From: Candidatus Cloacimonadota bacterium
GTDB taxonomy: Bacteria; Cloacimonadota; Cloacimonadia; Cloacimonadales; GCA-2742885
Reading direction: 5' to 3'
DNA: 64,000 bases
NCBI GenBank assembly: GCA_002742885.1
Contig: PDOO01000024.1
Span: 60,485 to 124,484 of the forward strand
Shown here: one piece after another, positions 16,999 to 24,598 of the stretch
Layout: every line of letters begins with the position of its first letter
How positions within the stretch are numbered: position 1 is the stretch's first letter
The notes under the pieces: generated by a model
Databases searched by the model: none
The model's input: the letters and a program-made list of their open reading frames with translations, nothing else
What the model was told of the DNA's origin: nothing
Made by a program: the position numbers and the translations under genes

Positions 16999-18255
16999 TT
17001 ATGCTTCCTCCCCGGAGTCAGTATAAAGCTTCACTCTATCAATCCTTTGACCTTTTATGCTCTTAACTTCAAAAGTAAAATTTGATTTATAAATAAGTTT
17101 TTCGCCTTTTTTGGGTACATGATTAAATTCGTCATACAAAAATGCGGCTAAATTTTCATACTCTTCTTCATCTAAATCAAGGTGAAAATCTTCGTTAAGA
17201 TCGCGCGTGCTGACCATTCCGCTGAGCAAAAATTCGTTCTTGCTTATTTCAATTTTTTCCGGTTCCTCGTCATCATATTCATCCATGATCTCGCCGACAA
17301 GTTCTTCCAAAATATCTTCCATACTGATTAAACCGGCAGTTCCGCCGTATTCGTCCACAACAACGGCAATATGTATCTTTTTAGCTTTAAACTGATTCAG
17401 CAAAGCTTCTATCTTCATGTTTTCAGTTACGAACATGGGATTTCTCAACAATTCGGACACAGTCTTTTTTTCTTCGTTCAAAATTAAATCTTTTGCATAA
17501 ATAAAACCGATGACCTCATCTATGGAATTTTTATACACCGGAATTCTTGAATGACCGGAATCAAGAATCTTCTGTTTGGTGCTTTCCATGTCTTCCTCCG
17601 CATCGACGGCAACCACATCAACTCGGGGGATCATGATATCGCGGACGGAAATAGACGGAAATTTAAAAATGCTTTTTATGATTTCTCTTTCGTTTTCTTC
17701 CAAAGGACTTGCCGAGCTGTCAGAATTCAAAAGATTTTCAAAGTCTTCTTTGGTCAAAGTTCCCGGGTCTTCTCGCAAAACGGAATCTTTCGTAAACAAA
17801 AGACTTATTCTTTCCAAAATTATAACAATCGGATAAAAAGCATACTTCTGCAACCTGATAAAAAGCGATGAAAAAGAAGCAATTGTTTCAGATTTGGCAA
17901 AAGCAAAAAGTTTAGGAGTAATTTCGCCGATAATAAGCAGCAAAACAGTCATAATCAAGACTTCAGCCACCAAAAAAACTTCCGGATTGCGTCCGAGACT
18001 TTTTGCTAATTTCAAGGCAATTCCGGCTCCTGCGGAAGCAGCGGCAATATTTACGACAGTATTTCCCAAAAGAATTGTAATTAACAGTCTCCGCGGATAC
18101 CTCAAAAGTTTAAGAATACGTTTATGAGACGCTTTTCCGCTTTGAGCCATTTTTTTTAATTGAAATTTTGATAAAGAAAAGAAAGCTGTTTCCGCAGACG
18201 AAAAAAATGCGGATAAAATAAGACACGCTATGATCAGTAAATAGTCAAGGTCCAC
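16999..18255 (-). CDS. CNNM/CBS-domain hemolysin-like transporter (CorC/TlyC family)
   Basis: 418 residues. An N-terminal DUF21/CNNM membrane domain covers ~1-185 and includes SAFFSSAETAFFSLSKFQLKK and the GEITPK motif. A CBS pair follows at ~200-320 (MIPRVDVVAVDAEED; HIAVVVDEYGGTAGLISMED), then the CorC/HlyC C-terminal domain (~330-415). It is likely a membrane transporter or regulator linked to Mg/divalent cations. The start is GTG; AAGGAG lies 13 nt upstream inside the ybeY 3' end, so initiation may depend on coupling. The ybeY-corC neighbourhood is widely conserved in bacteria. Confidence 0.88.
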   Translation of the reverse strand: MDLDYLLIIACLILSAFFSSAETAFFSLSKFQLKKMAQSGKASHKRILKLLRYPRRLLITILLGNTVVNIAAASAGAGIALKLAKSLGRNPEVFLVAEVLIMTVLLLIIGEITPKLFAFAKSETIASFSSLFIRLQKYAFYPIVIILERISLLFTKDSVLREDPGTLTKEDFENLLNSDSSASPLEENEREIIKSIFKFPSISVRDIMIPRVDVVAVDAEEDMESTKQKILDSGHSRIPVYKNSIDEVIGFIYAKDLILNEEKKTVSELLRNPMFVTENMKIEALLNQFKAKKIHIAVVVDEYGGTAGLISMEDILEELVGEIMDEYDDEEPEKIEISKNEFLLSGMVSTRDLNEDFHLDLDEEEYENLAAFLYDEFNHVPKKGEKLIYKSNFTFEVKSIKGQRIDRVKLYTDSGEEA

Positions 18256-18263
18256 TTGAAGTA

Positions 18264-18677
18264 TTATTCTCCTTTAATATATTTTCTGTATTTTTTCTCT
18301 TTTTTCTCCATGATCTCTTTGTCTTTTGTTTTTATGTGATCATTACCCAAAAGATGCAATAATCCGTGAATGAAGAGAACCTGAAGCTCATGCGCCAAAG
18401 ATTTTGCGCCTTTTTGTTCATCAGCAACGTCAATGTCAATGATAATATCTCCGATAAAGGGAACTCCCGGAATATCCGTCTCAAATGACAAAACATCGGT
18501 CTTTTTATTTACTCCCCGATATTTTTTATTAAGGTTTTGAATTACATCGCCGGAACAAAAAGTAACGCAAACATCAAAACGGGTTGAGTTCCTTTCGCAA
18601 AATAAAATTTTCTCCCCTAAATCAATAAAGTCTTTTTCGTTTACATACACTTCGGTTTTATTTATAATTTCAATCAT
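18264..18677 (-). CDS. ybeY: Endoribonuclease YbeY (16S rRNA 3' maturation)
   Basis: 137 residues. The Zn-binding signature is present as HGLLHLLGNDH with ligands H104, H108 and H114, plus the upstream SFETD and GDIIID segments of the family. YbeY takes part in 16S rRNA 3'-end processing and ribosome quality control. The start codon overlaps the pgpH stop as ATGA, so the two are translationally coupled. Confidence 0.95.
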   Translation of the reverse strand: MIEIINKTEVYVNEKDFIDLGEKILFCERNSTRFDVCVTFCSGDVIQNLNKKYRGVNKKTDVLSFETDIPGVPFIGDIIIDIDVADEQKGAKSLAHELQVLFIHGLLHLLGNDHIKTKDKEIMEKKEKKYRKYIKGE

Positions 18678-20782
18678 TTTTTCTTTTTTTCCGGATATAA
18701 AACCCTTTTGCTGAACATGCCTTTCAAAAGCGGCAACATGTATTCTTTTATTTTTTTCAAATCCGAAAAAGTAACGGGAGACTCGTCAAAAGTACCGTTT
18801 GCGATAAATTTTTTAATTGTATTGTCAAAAACCTTTTCCGGATCAAAATCTTTTGTTTGGACAAGAGAAGAGGAGGTTGCGGCAATATCATCGGCAATCA
18901 TAACCAAGACAGATTCCTTGCTTTGCGGTTTAGGTCCCCTGTAAATAAAATCATCCGGATCAACATCTCTTTTTTCCGACTTTGCTTTATTCCAAAAATA
19001 TTCTATTCGTTCTGTTCCGTGATGTTCTCGAATAATATCCGTTACCGCTTGCGGAAATTTATATTCGTATGCCAATTCAACTCCGGAAATCGGATGATTT
19101 CTTATCAAACGAGCGCTTTCTTCCGGAGAAAGAGCCTCATGAATTTCATCCGATTTTTTATTATTCTCGGTAAAAATATCGGCATTGTTTATTTTACCTA
19201 CATCATGATAAAATCCGCCTACTTTTGCCAAGAGAGCATTAGCATTAATAGCCTGAGCGCCGGAATAAGCCAAATTTCCGACCATAACGCTGTGATGATA
19301 GGTTCCCTGAGCTTTTTCTTTCAAAGAACACAAAAGCGGATGTTCGTCATCAAGCATGTCTTTAAGAATTTCTCGACTGACAAGTTTATAACGTTTTTCA
19401 AAAAAAGGCAACAAAAGATGAACGGTTGACACTGTAAACAAACCGGAAAGAGCTATGCCGGCAAATTGATTCAAAAGCTCTTCAGCGCTTCCGAAAAGGA
19501 AAAGATACCCGGCAAAAACAATAACAAAAGAAACCGCTAACACAATGCCCAATTGTTGCCAAAAAGATTTTTCCTTTCGATATTTGTCTATTAAAACAAT
19601 AACAATAAATCCCATTACGGCGCTGAGAGAAGTATGTTTAATGTTCCATCCCATAAACTCGCTGACAATAAAAACATGAACAAAATTAAAAATTAAAGAA
19701 AAAGGTAAATTCACCAAAAAAGAAAGGAGCAAAGGAACTGTCATCAGAGGAATAAATTGCCATTTCAGTTTAAAATAAAAATTCATGACAATTGACATAA
19801 TTGCGATAATCAGAGTTCCCCAAATAACGATTTCAAATCTTCCGGGAAAATTACGGTGTTCGCCGGATGACGGAAAAACAGACAAGAGAATAAAAAACAA
19901 GATACAATTAAGAACGAAAACTCCTATTGCCGACCAAGCTATTTGACTGTCAGGTTTTCCGACAACCCGATATTTAGCTTCTTTTTTCAAAGATTTAAGT
20001 TTTTGCAAAACTTCTTCCGTAATCTCTTGTCCCTTTTCAATTATTTTCTCATTCTGTAAAACTTGCCCGCTGAAAAGATTGACGTTCAACTCAGCTCTGC
20101 GTTTCAATTTTTCGGTTTCCCTTTTATCAATAATAAGGTTTTCCACTAAAATCAAACGCCCGATTTCTCTTATTACTTTTCTTTGAAGAGGCAGATTAAT
20201 CTTTGATCCGATTTTAACGGATGCTTCGTTTAAGGAATACAATTGCTTTAATCGGTAATTTTTTATTTCTTTTCCCTTATTAACCGCCATAACCTTAAGT
20301 TCGTAATCATCAGGATAAATTCCTGCTTCAAAAATTTTAGCCATGCGTTCCGATAAAGTTTCGTAAACGGCTGAATAACGTCCTTTATCGCTCAAATAGC
20401 GAATAGTTTCTTCCGATAAACGGAAACCGTCTTCCGCCAATTCATCCCTGATTTTAAGAGGATCATTTTCGGTATCATATATTTCGTTAAGGCGCTGAAA
20501 AAGGAAATCCATGTTTTGAAAAGCGCTGAAATTAATATTATCGGATATGTAATAAACGGGGTTAACTTTGGAAGAAGCAATTTCCTTTTCTTCTTTCAAA
20601 ACATCATCTTGTTTGTAAATATTAAAGGTAAAAGGGGCAATAAAATCTTTTTCGGCAATTTGTCCGGGATGAAATTCGTAATCAGGTAAAATGTAACGAT
20701 AAGGGCTGAAAAAATAAAACAGCGCCGAAAGTAAAAAAGCAACAATAAATATATATTTATAATTTTTGTTCTTATACTGCAT
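18674..20782 (-). CDS. pgpH: 7TM-HD phosphohydrolase, PgpH-type (c-di-AMP phosphodiesterase family)
   Basis: 702 residues. TM1 is near residues 10-27, followed by the extracytoplasmic 7TMR-HDED domain (~40-270). A bundle of six or seven helices (~290-475) precedes the HD domain, with HHSVMVGNLA, FYHDVGKI and a second-half REHHGT. In Listeria the family hydrolyses c-di-AMP. I start the gene at ATG 20782: an upstream in-frame TTG (20815) falls inside the terminator hairpin of the lysM gene and has no ribosome site. A GAGAGG inside that hairpin's 3' arm, ~12 nt before the ATG, may serve as the ribosome site. First gene of the pgpH-ybeY-corC operon. Confidence 0.9.
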   Translation of the reverse strand: MQYKNKNYKYIFIVAFLLSALFYFFSPYRYILPDYEFHPGQIAEKDFIAPFTFNIYKQDDVLKEEKEIASSKVNPVYYISDNINFSAFQNMDFLFQRLNEIYDTENDPLKIRDELAEDGFRLSEETIRYLSDKGRYSAVYETLSERMAKIFEAGIYPDDYELKVMAVNKGKEIKNYRLKQLYSLNEASVKIGSKINLPLQRKVIREIGRLILVENLIIDKRETEKLKRRAELNVNLFSGQVLQNEKIIEKGQEITEEVLQKLKSLKKEAKYRVVGKPDSQIAWSAIGVFVLNCILFFILLSVFPSSGEHRNFPGRFEIVIWGTLIIAIMSIVMNFYFKLKWQFIPLMTVPLLLSFLVNLPFSLIFNFVHVFIVSEFMGWNIKHTSLSAVMGFIVIVLIDKYRKEKSFWQQLGIVLAVSFVIVFAGYLFLFGSAEELLNQFAGIALSGLFTVSTVHLLLPFFEKRYKLVSREILKDMLDDEHPLLCSLKEKAQGTYHHSVMVGNLAYSGAQAINANALLAKVGGFYHDVGKINNADIFTENNKKSDEIHEALSPEESARLIRNHPISGVELAYEYKFPQAVTDIIREHHGTERIEYFWNKAKSEKRDVDPDDFIYRGPKPQSKESVLVMIADDIAATSSSLVQTKDFDPEKVFDNTIKKFIANGTFDESPVTFSDLKKIKEYMLPLLKGMFSKRVLYPEKKKK

Positions 20783-20787
20783 AACAA

Positions 20788-20812
20788 ATAAAAGCCTCTC
20801 AAATGAGAGGCT
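20788..20812 (-). terminator. Intrinsic terminator of the lipoprotein-lysM unit
   Basis: On the minus strand AGCCTCTC pairs with GAGAGGCT around a 4-nt loop (arms at 20805-20812 and 20793-20800) and is followed by TTTTATTTG. It lies directly after the lysM stop and just before the pgpH start, which rules out the longer pgpH frame. Confidence 0.8.
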
Positions 20813-20826
20813 CAAAAAGATATTTT

Positions 20827-21708
20827 TCAGTCTCTGGGAATACGCAACATTTGATTCGGATAAATAAGGTTAGGATCTTTAATTTGATCCTTGTTTTCGC
20901 GATAAATTGTCGGCCACTTGGCTCCGTTTCCGTAAACTTCAGGATAAGATGCAATTTTCCAAAGGAACTCGCCTCTGAAAACTTTCCAAACGGCAGGAAG
21001 TCCTCGAGGTATTTTGAGAATTTGATTTTCGTAAATTGCATTGGGATCTTTAATTTGATCTCTGTTGGCGCGATAAATAATTCCCCATTTGGCGGGATCA
21101 TTATAAATCATTTCATAACCTGCTATCTTTGAAAGATAATCGCCTTTTCTAACGGCATATTCATCTTCGTAATACTTTGGTCTGGCTCTTTCAAGATCAT
21201 TTTCGATACTTCTTATCTTTCTTTTAAGATCTGAATATTTGTCTATATGATCAGGAATATTAGAATGTTTGTTTTTGTTAAATTCATCATATTCAGCAAG
21301 AAGTTTTTTAATATTCTTTTTCATCTTCCATATTTCGGAATCAGAAAGAGATGACCAATTTTTAAGTTTTAAGTTAAAATAAGCAATTTTCTCTCTTGCC
21401 GTTTCAATATCATGTTCATAGTTATTATATTCGGTCATTATTTGTTTATAAAGTTTATTGTATTCATTTGTTACCGATTCCAAAGAGGCTTTGAGTTCCT
21501 TAATTTCGGAATCCATGCGTTCCTGTTTGGCAACTGCGTCGGCTTTTCTTTTTTGCTGAGCCGCAACTTCCTCAACCAAACGATCCCAATAAACCTGACG
21601 TTCCGATTTACTTAATTTTTTATAATCGTCTTCTGAAAGATATTTCACTTCAGCAAAAATCGGCAGGCATAAAACTATTGCCATCACGGCAATTGTAAAT
21701 TTCTTCAT
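20827..21708 (-). CDS. Secreted LysM protein with coiled coil
   Basis: 293 residues. A signal peptide (MKKFTIAVMAIVLCLPIFAE) precedes a long charged coiled coil (~30-175). Two C-terminal LysM-like repeats follow: EYAVRKGDYLSKIAGYE ... NQILKIPR (~183-240) and VWKVFRGEFLWKIASYP ... NQMLRIPR (~241-293). Each has the LysM pattern of W/Y-hydrophobic start, L..IA and a final P. LysM binds peptidoglycan or other GlcNAc-containing glycans, so the protein probably links the cell wall to another envelope part. GGAG precedes the ATG, which is 3 nt after the stop of the small lipoprotein gene. Confidence 0.85.
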   Translation of the reverse strand: MKKFTIAVMAIVLCLPIFAEVKYLSEDDYKKLSKSERQVYWDRLVEEVAAQQKRKADAVAKQERMDSEIKELKASLESVTNEYNKLYKQIMTEYNNYEHDIETAREKIAYFNLKLKNWSSLSDSEIWKMKKNIKKLLAEYDEFNKNKHSNIPDHIDKYSDLKRKIRSIENDLERARPKYYEDEYAVRKGDYLSKIAGYEMIYNDPAKWGIIYRANRDQIKDPNAIYENQILKIPRGLPAVWKVFRGEFLWKIASYPEVYGNGAKWPTIYRENKDQIKDPNLIYPNQMLRIPRD

Positions 21709-21711
21709 TTT

Positions 21712-21963
21712 CTACTCCTTCTCTTTAATTTCCCGATGAAATTTCTTCAATTTCTTCAATTCGGCTTTTTTGGAATCAAGATCTTCCGTAAGCCGATTTC
21801 TTTCAGATTCGCGCTGATCAGCTATTTTTACAGCCGCATCAGCTTCATCGGTAATCGCCTTAAGCTCATCTTTGGTAACAGGCGGAGGCGGCGGGGCGCA
21901 AGCTGTTACAAAAACAGACGCTCCGATTAAGAGAATCGCGCCGATTTTGGTTAAACCTTTCAT
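21712..21963 (-). CDS. Small coiled-coil lipoprotein
   Basis: 83 residues. The lipoprotein signal ends at a lipobox (VTAC, Cys22) and is followed by a Pro run (APPPPPVTKDE). A single charged helix extends to the end. The design recalls Lpp/OprI-type outer-membrane lipoproteins that space or tether the outer membrane. It is co-transcribed with the LysM protein, so the two may form an outer-membrane to peptidoglycan linker; that is inference. AAGGAG lies upstream of the ATG. Confidence 0.75.
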   Translation of the reverse strand: MKGLTKIGAILLIGASVFVTACAPPPPPVTKDELKAITDEADAAVKIADQRESERNRLTEDLDSKKAELKKLKKFHREIKEKE

Positions 21964-22292
21964 AATTATCTCCTTAACAGTAATTCTGCATTTAATTTAC
22001 AATGTTGAATTTTCTAAGCTAAGATATTGCTTTTAAACAAAATATAAAATCAGAGCAGGAATTAAAATCAACAATGCTTTTCCAGATGTTTACATCTGTA
22101 ACATTTGTCAAGCCTCAATTTACGTAAAACGATAATATTTAATCAGTAAAAATAATAAATAATGTGTCTGAATCATTTTTTATTGAAGTATAAAAAACAA
22201 AAACCGGCACCCCCCGCTTTACCTGAAAATACCGACAGGCTAAAATAATAAGACATCAGAATTGCCGTTTTATTTTTTTATCGACAGAAAAG
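21964..22292. other. Intergenic region before the lipoprotein gene
   Basis: No gene. It holds a perfect 7-2-7 palindrome at 22083-22098 next to a minus-strand TTGACA (22111-22106). A short C-run lies near 22210. No well-formed terminator for the importer operon was seen after 22293; a weak hairpin may lie in 22225-22245. Confidence 0.45.
22083..22098. promoter_or_regulatory. Perfect inverted repeat, candidate operator for the lipoprotein-lysM unit
   Basis: CAGATGT-tt-ACATCTG, with 7-bp arms and a 2-nt spacer, ~120 bp upstream of the lipoprotein start. A minus-strand TTGACA begins 13 bp away, so a bound protein would overlap the promoter. The geometry equals that of the palindrome at 650-665 but the arm sequence differs. 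Confidence 0.35.
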
Positions 22293-24584
22293 TTATTTTT
22301 CCGTCGGAACGACTATTCCTTTTATAATGATATTCTGGAAGAAGACAAAAACGGCAAAAGTCGGAATTGAAGCAATGACCAAAGCGGCAAACCCGACTCC
22401 GGCGCTTGCCCGTTGCATAAGTTGATAAATATGCACCATCATCGTCCACATGCTTTTATCCTGACAAACAATAAAAGCAAACATAAAATTTCGGTAAGCG
22501 GCATTAAACGCTCCCAAAGCAATCACCGCCATAATCGGTTTGGAAAGAGCCATGGCGATTTTGAAAAATATCGTCCTCTCCCCCGCTCCGTCCAGAGTAG
22601 CGCTTTCAAATAATTCTTTCGGAAGAGAATCAAAGAAACCTTTCAGCAGAAAGATAAAATATCCGTCCGCCGCTCCGGGTAAAATTAAAGCAAAAAAAGT
22701 ATTCAATAGATTAAGTTTTTTCATAATCAAAAAATTGGGTATGCCCATTACCATAGGCGGAAATGCCATAGTCAGCATCAACACCAATAAAATTTTATAA
22801 GTCGAACGCAATTTAAATCTGCTCATGGCATAAGCAGCAAGCGGATTAACCAGCAAAGCCGTTATAATTGCCAAAAAACAATAAACAACGGTATTAAAAA
22901 CAGCTCGTCCGTTATAAAGCATAACATCCAAAACCATTTTGTAATTACGGGTCGTAAGTTCTCTGAAAATCGATTTTTCGTTATTCAAAAAAATCATGTA
23001 ATCGATTTGAGCATAATCCACGGGAATAGACTTAAAATCGTAATATGTCAAACCGTATTCTTTATTCAATTCGTCTATAACCCGATATTTTTTCTTTAAA
23101 TAATCCAACCAGGCATCGGTTAAATTTTCGGCATTAACTTCAATAAATTTTCCGCTGACCCGGTTTCTTGCGAAGTTTTCCCAATGCTTTCGATAATTTT
23201 CGTCTGCGGGTAAAGTTTCAGCGGGATAAAAATCAATTAATTTTTCGTGAGAAAGATGAAAGTCGGTCTTTAATTTTTCCCAGCCCGGTTTTGTTTTAAC
23301 ATCTCCGAATATCTCGCTCAAATAATCATGGAACTCGCTTTGAGCGGCAGGCAACAAAATAATTTGATCCGACGCAATTTCATGTTTAACGAAATTTTCC
23401 CAATCGGCAAGAAATTTAAGATTTTCGGCAGGAGCTTTTACAGGAAGAGCAACGTCCTTAAAATCCGAATAACCGATCTTATTTAATTTATTGTAATCTT
23501 CAACGGAATCGTATTTTTGATCCAGATAATCCCTAAAATCAAATTCAACCGATTTCAAAAATAAAAATTCGGGATTTGCTGCAGTTTCAACAAAATAAAC
23601 CCAATCGACAAGTTCGGCGCCGGAAGTCGGAACTTCATCGGGAACCGTTATTTCGGAGAAACCGGCATAATTTTTCCCGTACGTTTTATTCAACAAAGAC
23701 AAGTCGTCATATTTATCTTTAAGAAATTTTCGATAATCTCCGTTAAGTTCGGAAGTTGCTCCGACATGGCGAATATTTGCCGTATTTTTTACGTAATTAA
23801 TCCAATGTTTTCTCAAACCGGAATCAGGAACGGTTTTCGGAACAACAACATCATTCCAGGAAGCGTAATCTGTATTCAGCCGTTCATTCATAAAAGCCAA
23901 GTTGCTTCTGTAAAAAGGAATCAATTCGGACTGAATAAAATGTCCGTCCAAACTCACAAAAATTTTATCCCGATTTTCCTGCTTGCGTTTAAAATCGCTG
24001 AATCTTTTTAAAAATCCCGTATAATTACCGGTAAAATTGCGATTAAGAATATCATATTCTTCCACTCTTACTTCATCCCAACTTAAAACGGCGGTTCCGT
24101 ACATTTTATTAAACACATTAAGATCGTTTCCGGATTCCGCTTTCATCAAATCACGGAATTTTCTTTCGTTTTTCGGATAAATGCCTCGAGCAAATTCTTC
24201 GCTGAGAATAAAATCAAAATCCGAATAGTCGGTATGGGAATTTAAAAATTCATTCCAATCGTTCAACATGCGAGAATCGGCTTGTTGAGGAATTTCTGCG
24301 TTTTTAAAAGAGAAAAATCTGTTTTTATATTGAATGTTAAACAAGTTTGAATCGTCATTGTATCTGGCTTCAATATATTTTTTATAAAACATTTCTTTGT
24401 CAAAAAAATATCTCGGGATAATATGAAAATCCTGAGAATCCACCGAGCTGTTAAAACTTGCGGAAATCATCATTAAAAAAGGATATACCATGGTAATCGC
24501 CCCCAAAAGAAGGATGACGTGAATACAGGTATTCAATATTCTTACATTTAAACTTTTACGTCCGACTTTTCCGATAATAGGCAT
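22293..24584 (-). CDS. MalG-type ABC permease with ~480-residue repeat insertion
   Basis: 763 residues. TM1 (~18-42) is followed by a very long extracytoplasmic region (~50-540). The normal MalG-type helices come after it, with the EAA coupling loop ELFESATLDGAGERTIFFKI and the C-terminal IIIKGIVVPTEK. Ordinary MalG-type subunits have ~280 residues, so the insertion sits in the first periplasmic loop. It contains about six or seven degenerate repeats of ~65 residues: FRDYL.QKY....... LNK.YG..Y..F.EI..P...P.....DW..FV. The starts are near residues 65, 142, 222, 283, 348, 416 and 487. The repeat resembles the YLK.KYG..eaLNk.wGt.Y.sFdEi segment found in some glycosidases. GGAGA precedes the ATG, 14 nt after the partner gene. 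Confidence 0.85.
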   Translation of the reverse strand: MPIIGKVGRKSLNVRILNTCIHVILLLGAITMVYPFLMMISASFNSSVDSQDFHIIPRYFFDKEMFYKKYIEARYNDDSNLFNIQYKNRFFSFKNAEIPQQADSRMLNDWNEFLNSHTDYSDFDFILSEEFARGIYPKNERKFRDLMKAESGNDLNVFNKMYGTAVLSWDEVRVEEYDILNRNFTGNYTGFLKRFSDFKRKQENRDKIFVSLDGHFIQSELIPFYRSNLAFMNERLNTDYASWNDVVVPKTVPDSGLRKHWINYVKNTANIRHVGATSELNGDYRKFLKDKYDDLSLLNKTYGKNYAGFSEITVPDEVPTSGAELVDWVYFVETAANPEFLFLKSVEFDFRDYLDQKYDSVEDYNKLNKIGYSDFKDVALPVKAPAENLKFLADWENFVKHEIASDQIILLPAAQSEFHDYLSEIFGDVKTKPGWEKLKTDFHLSHEKLIDFYPAETLPADENYRKHWENFARNRVSGKFIEVNAENLTDAWLDYLKKKYRVIDELNKEYGLTYYDFKSIPVDYAQIDYMIFLNNEKSIFRELTTRNYKMVLDVMLYNGRAVFNTVVYCFLAIITALLVNPLAAYAMSRFKLRSTYKILLVLMLTMAFPPMVMGIPNFLIMKKLNLLNTFFALILPGAADGYFIFLLKGFFDSLPKELFESATLDGAGERTIFFKIAMALSKPIMAVIALGAFNAAYRNFMFAFIVCQDKSMWTMMVHIYQLMQRASAGVGFAALVIASIPTFAVFVFFQNIIIKGIVVPTEK

Positions 24585-24598
24585 TATCTTCTCCCCGA

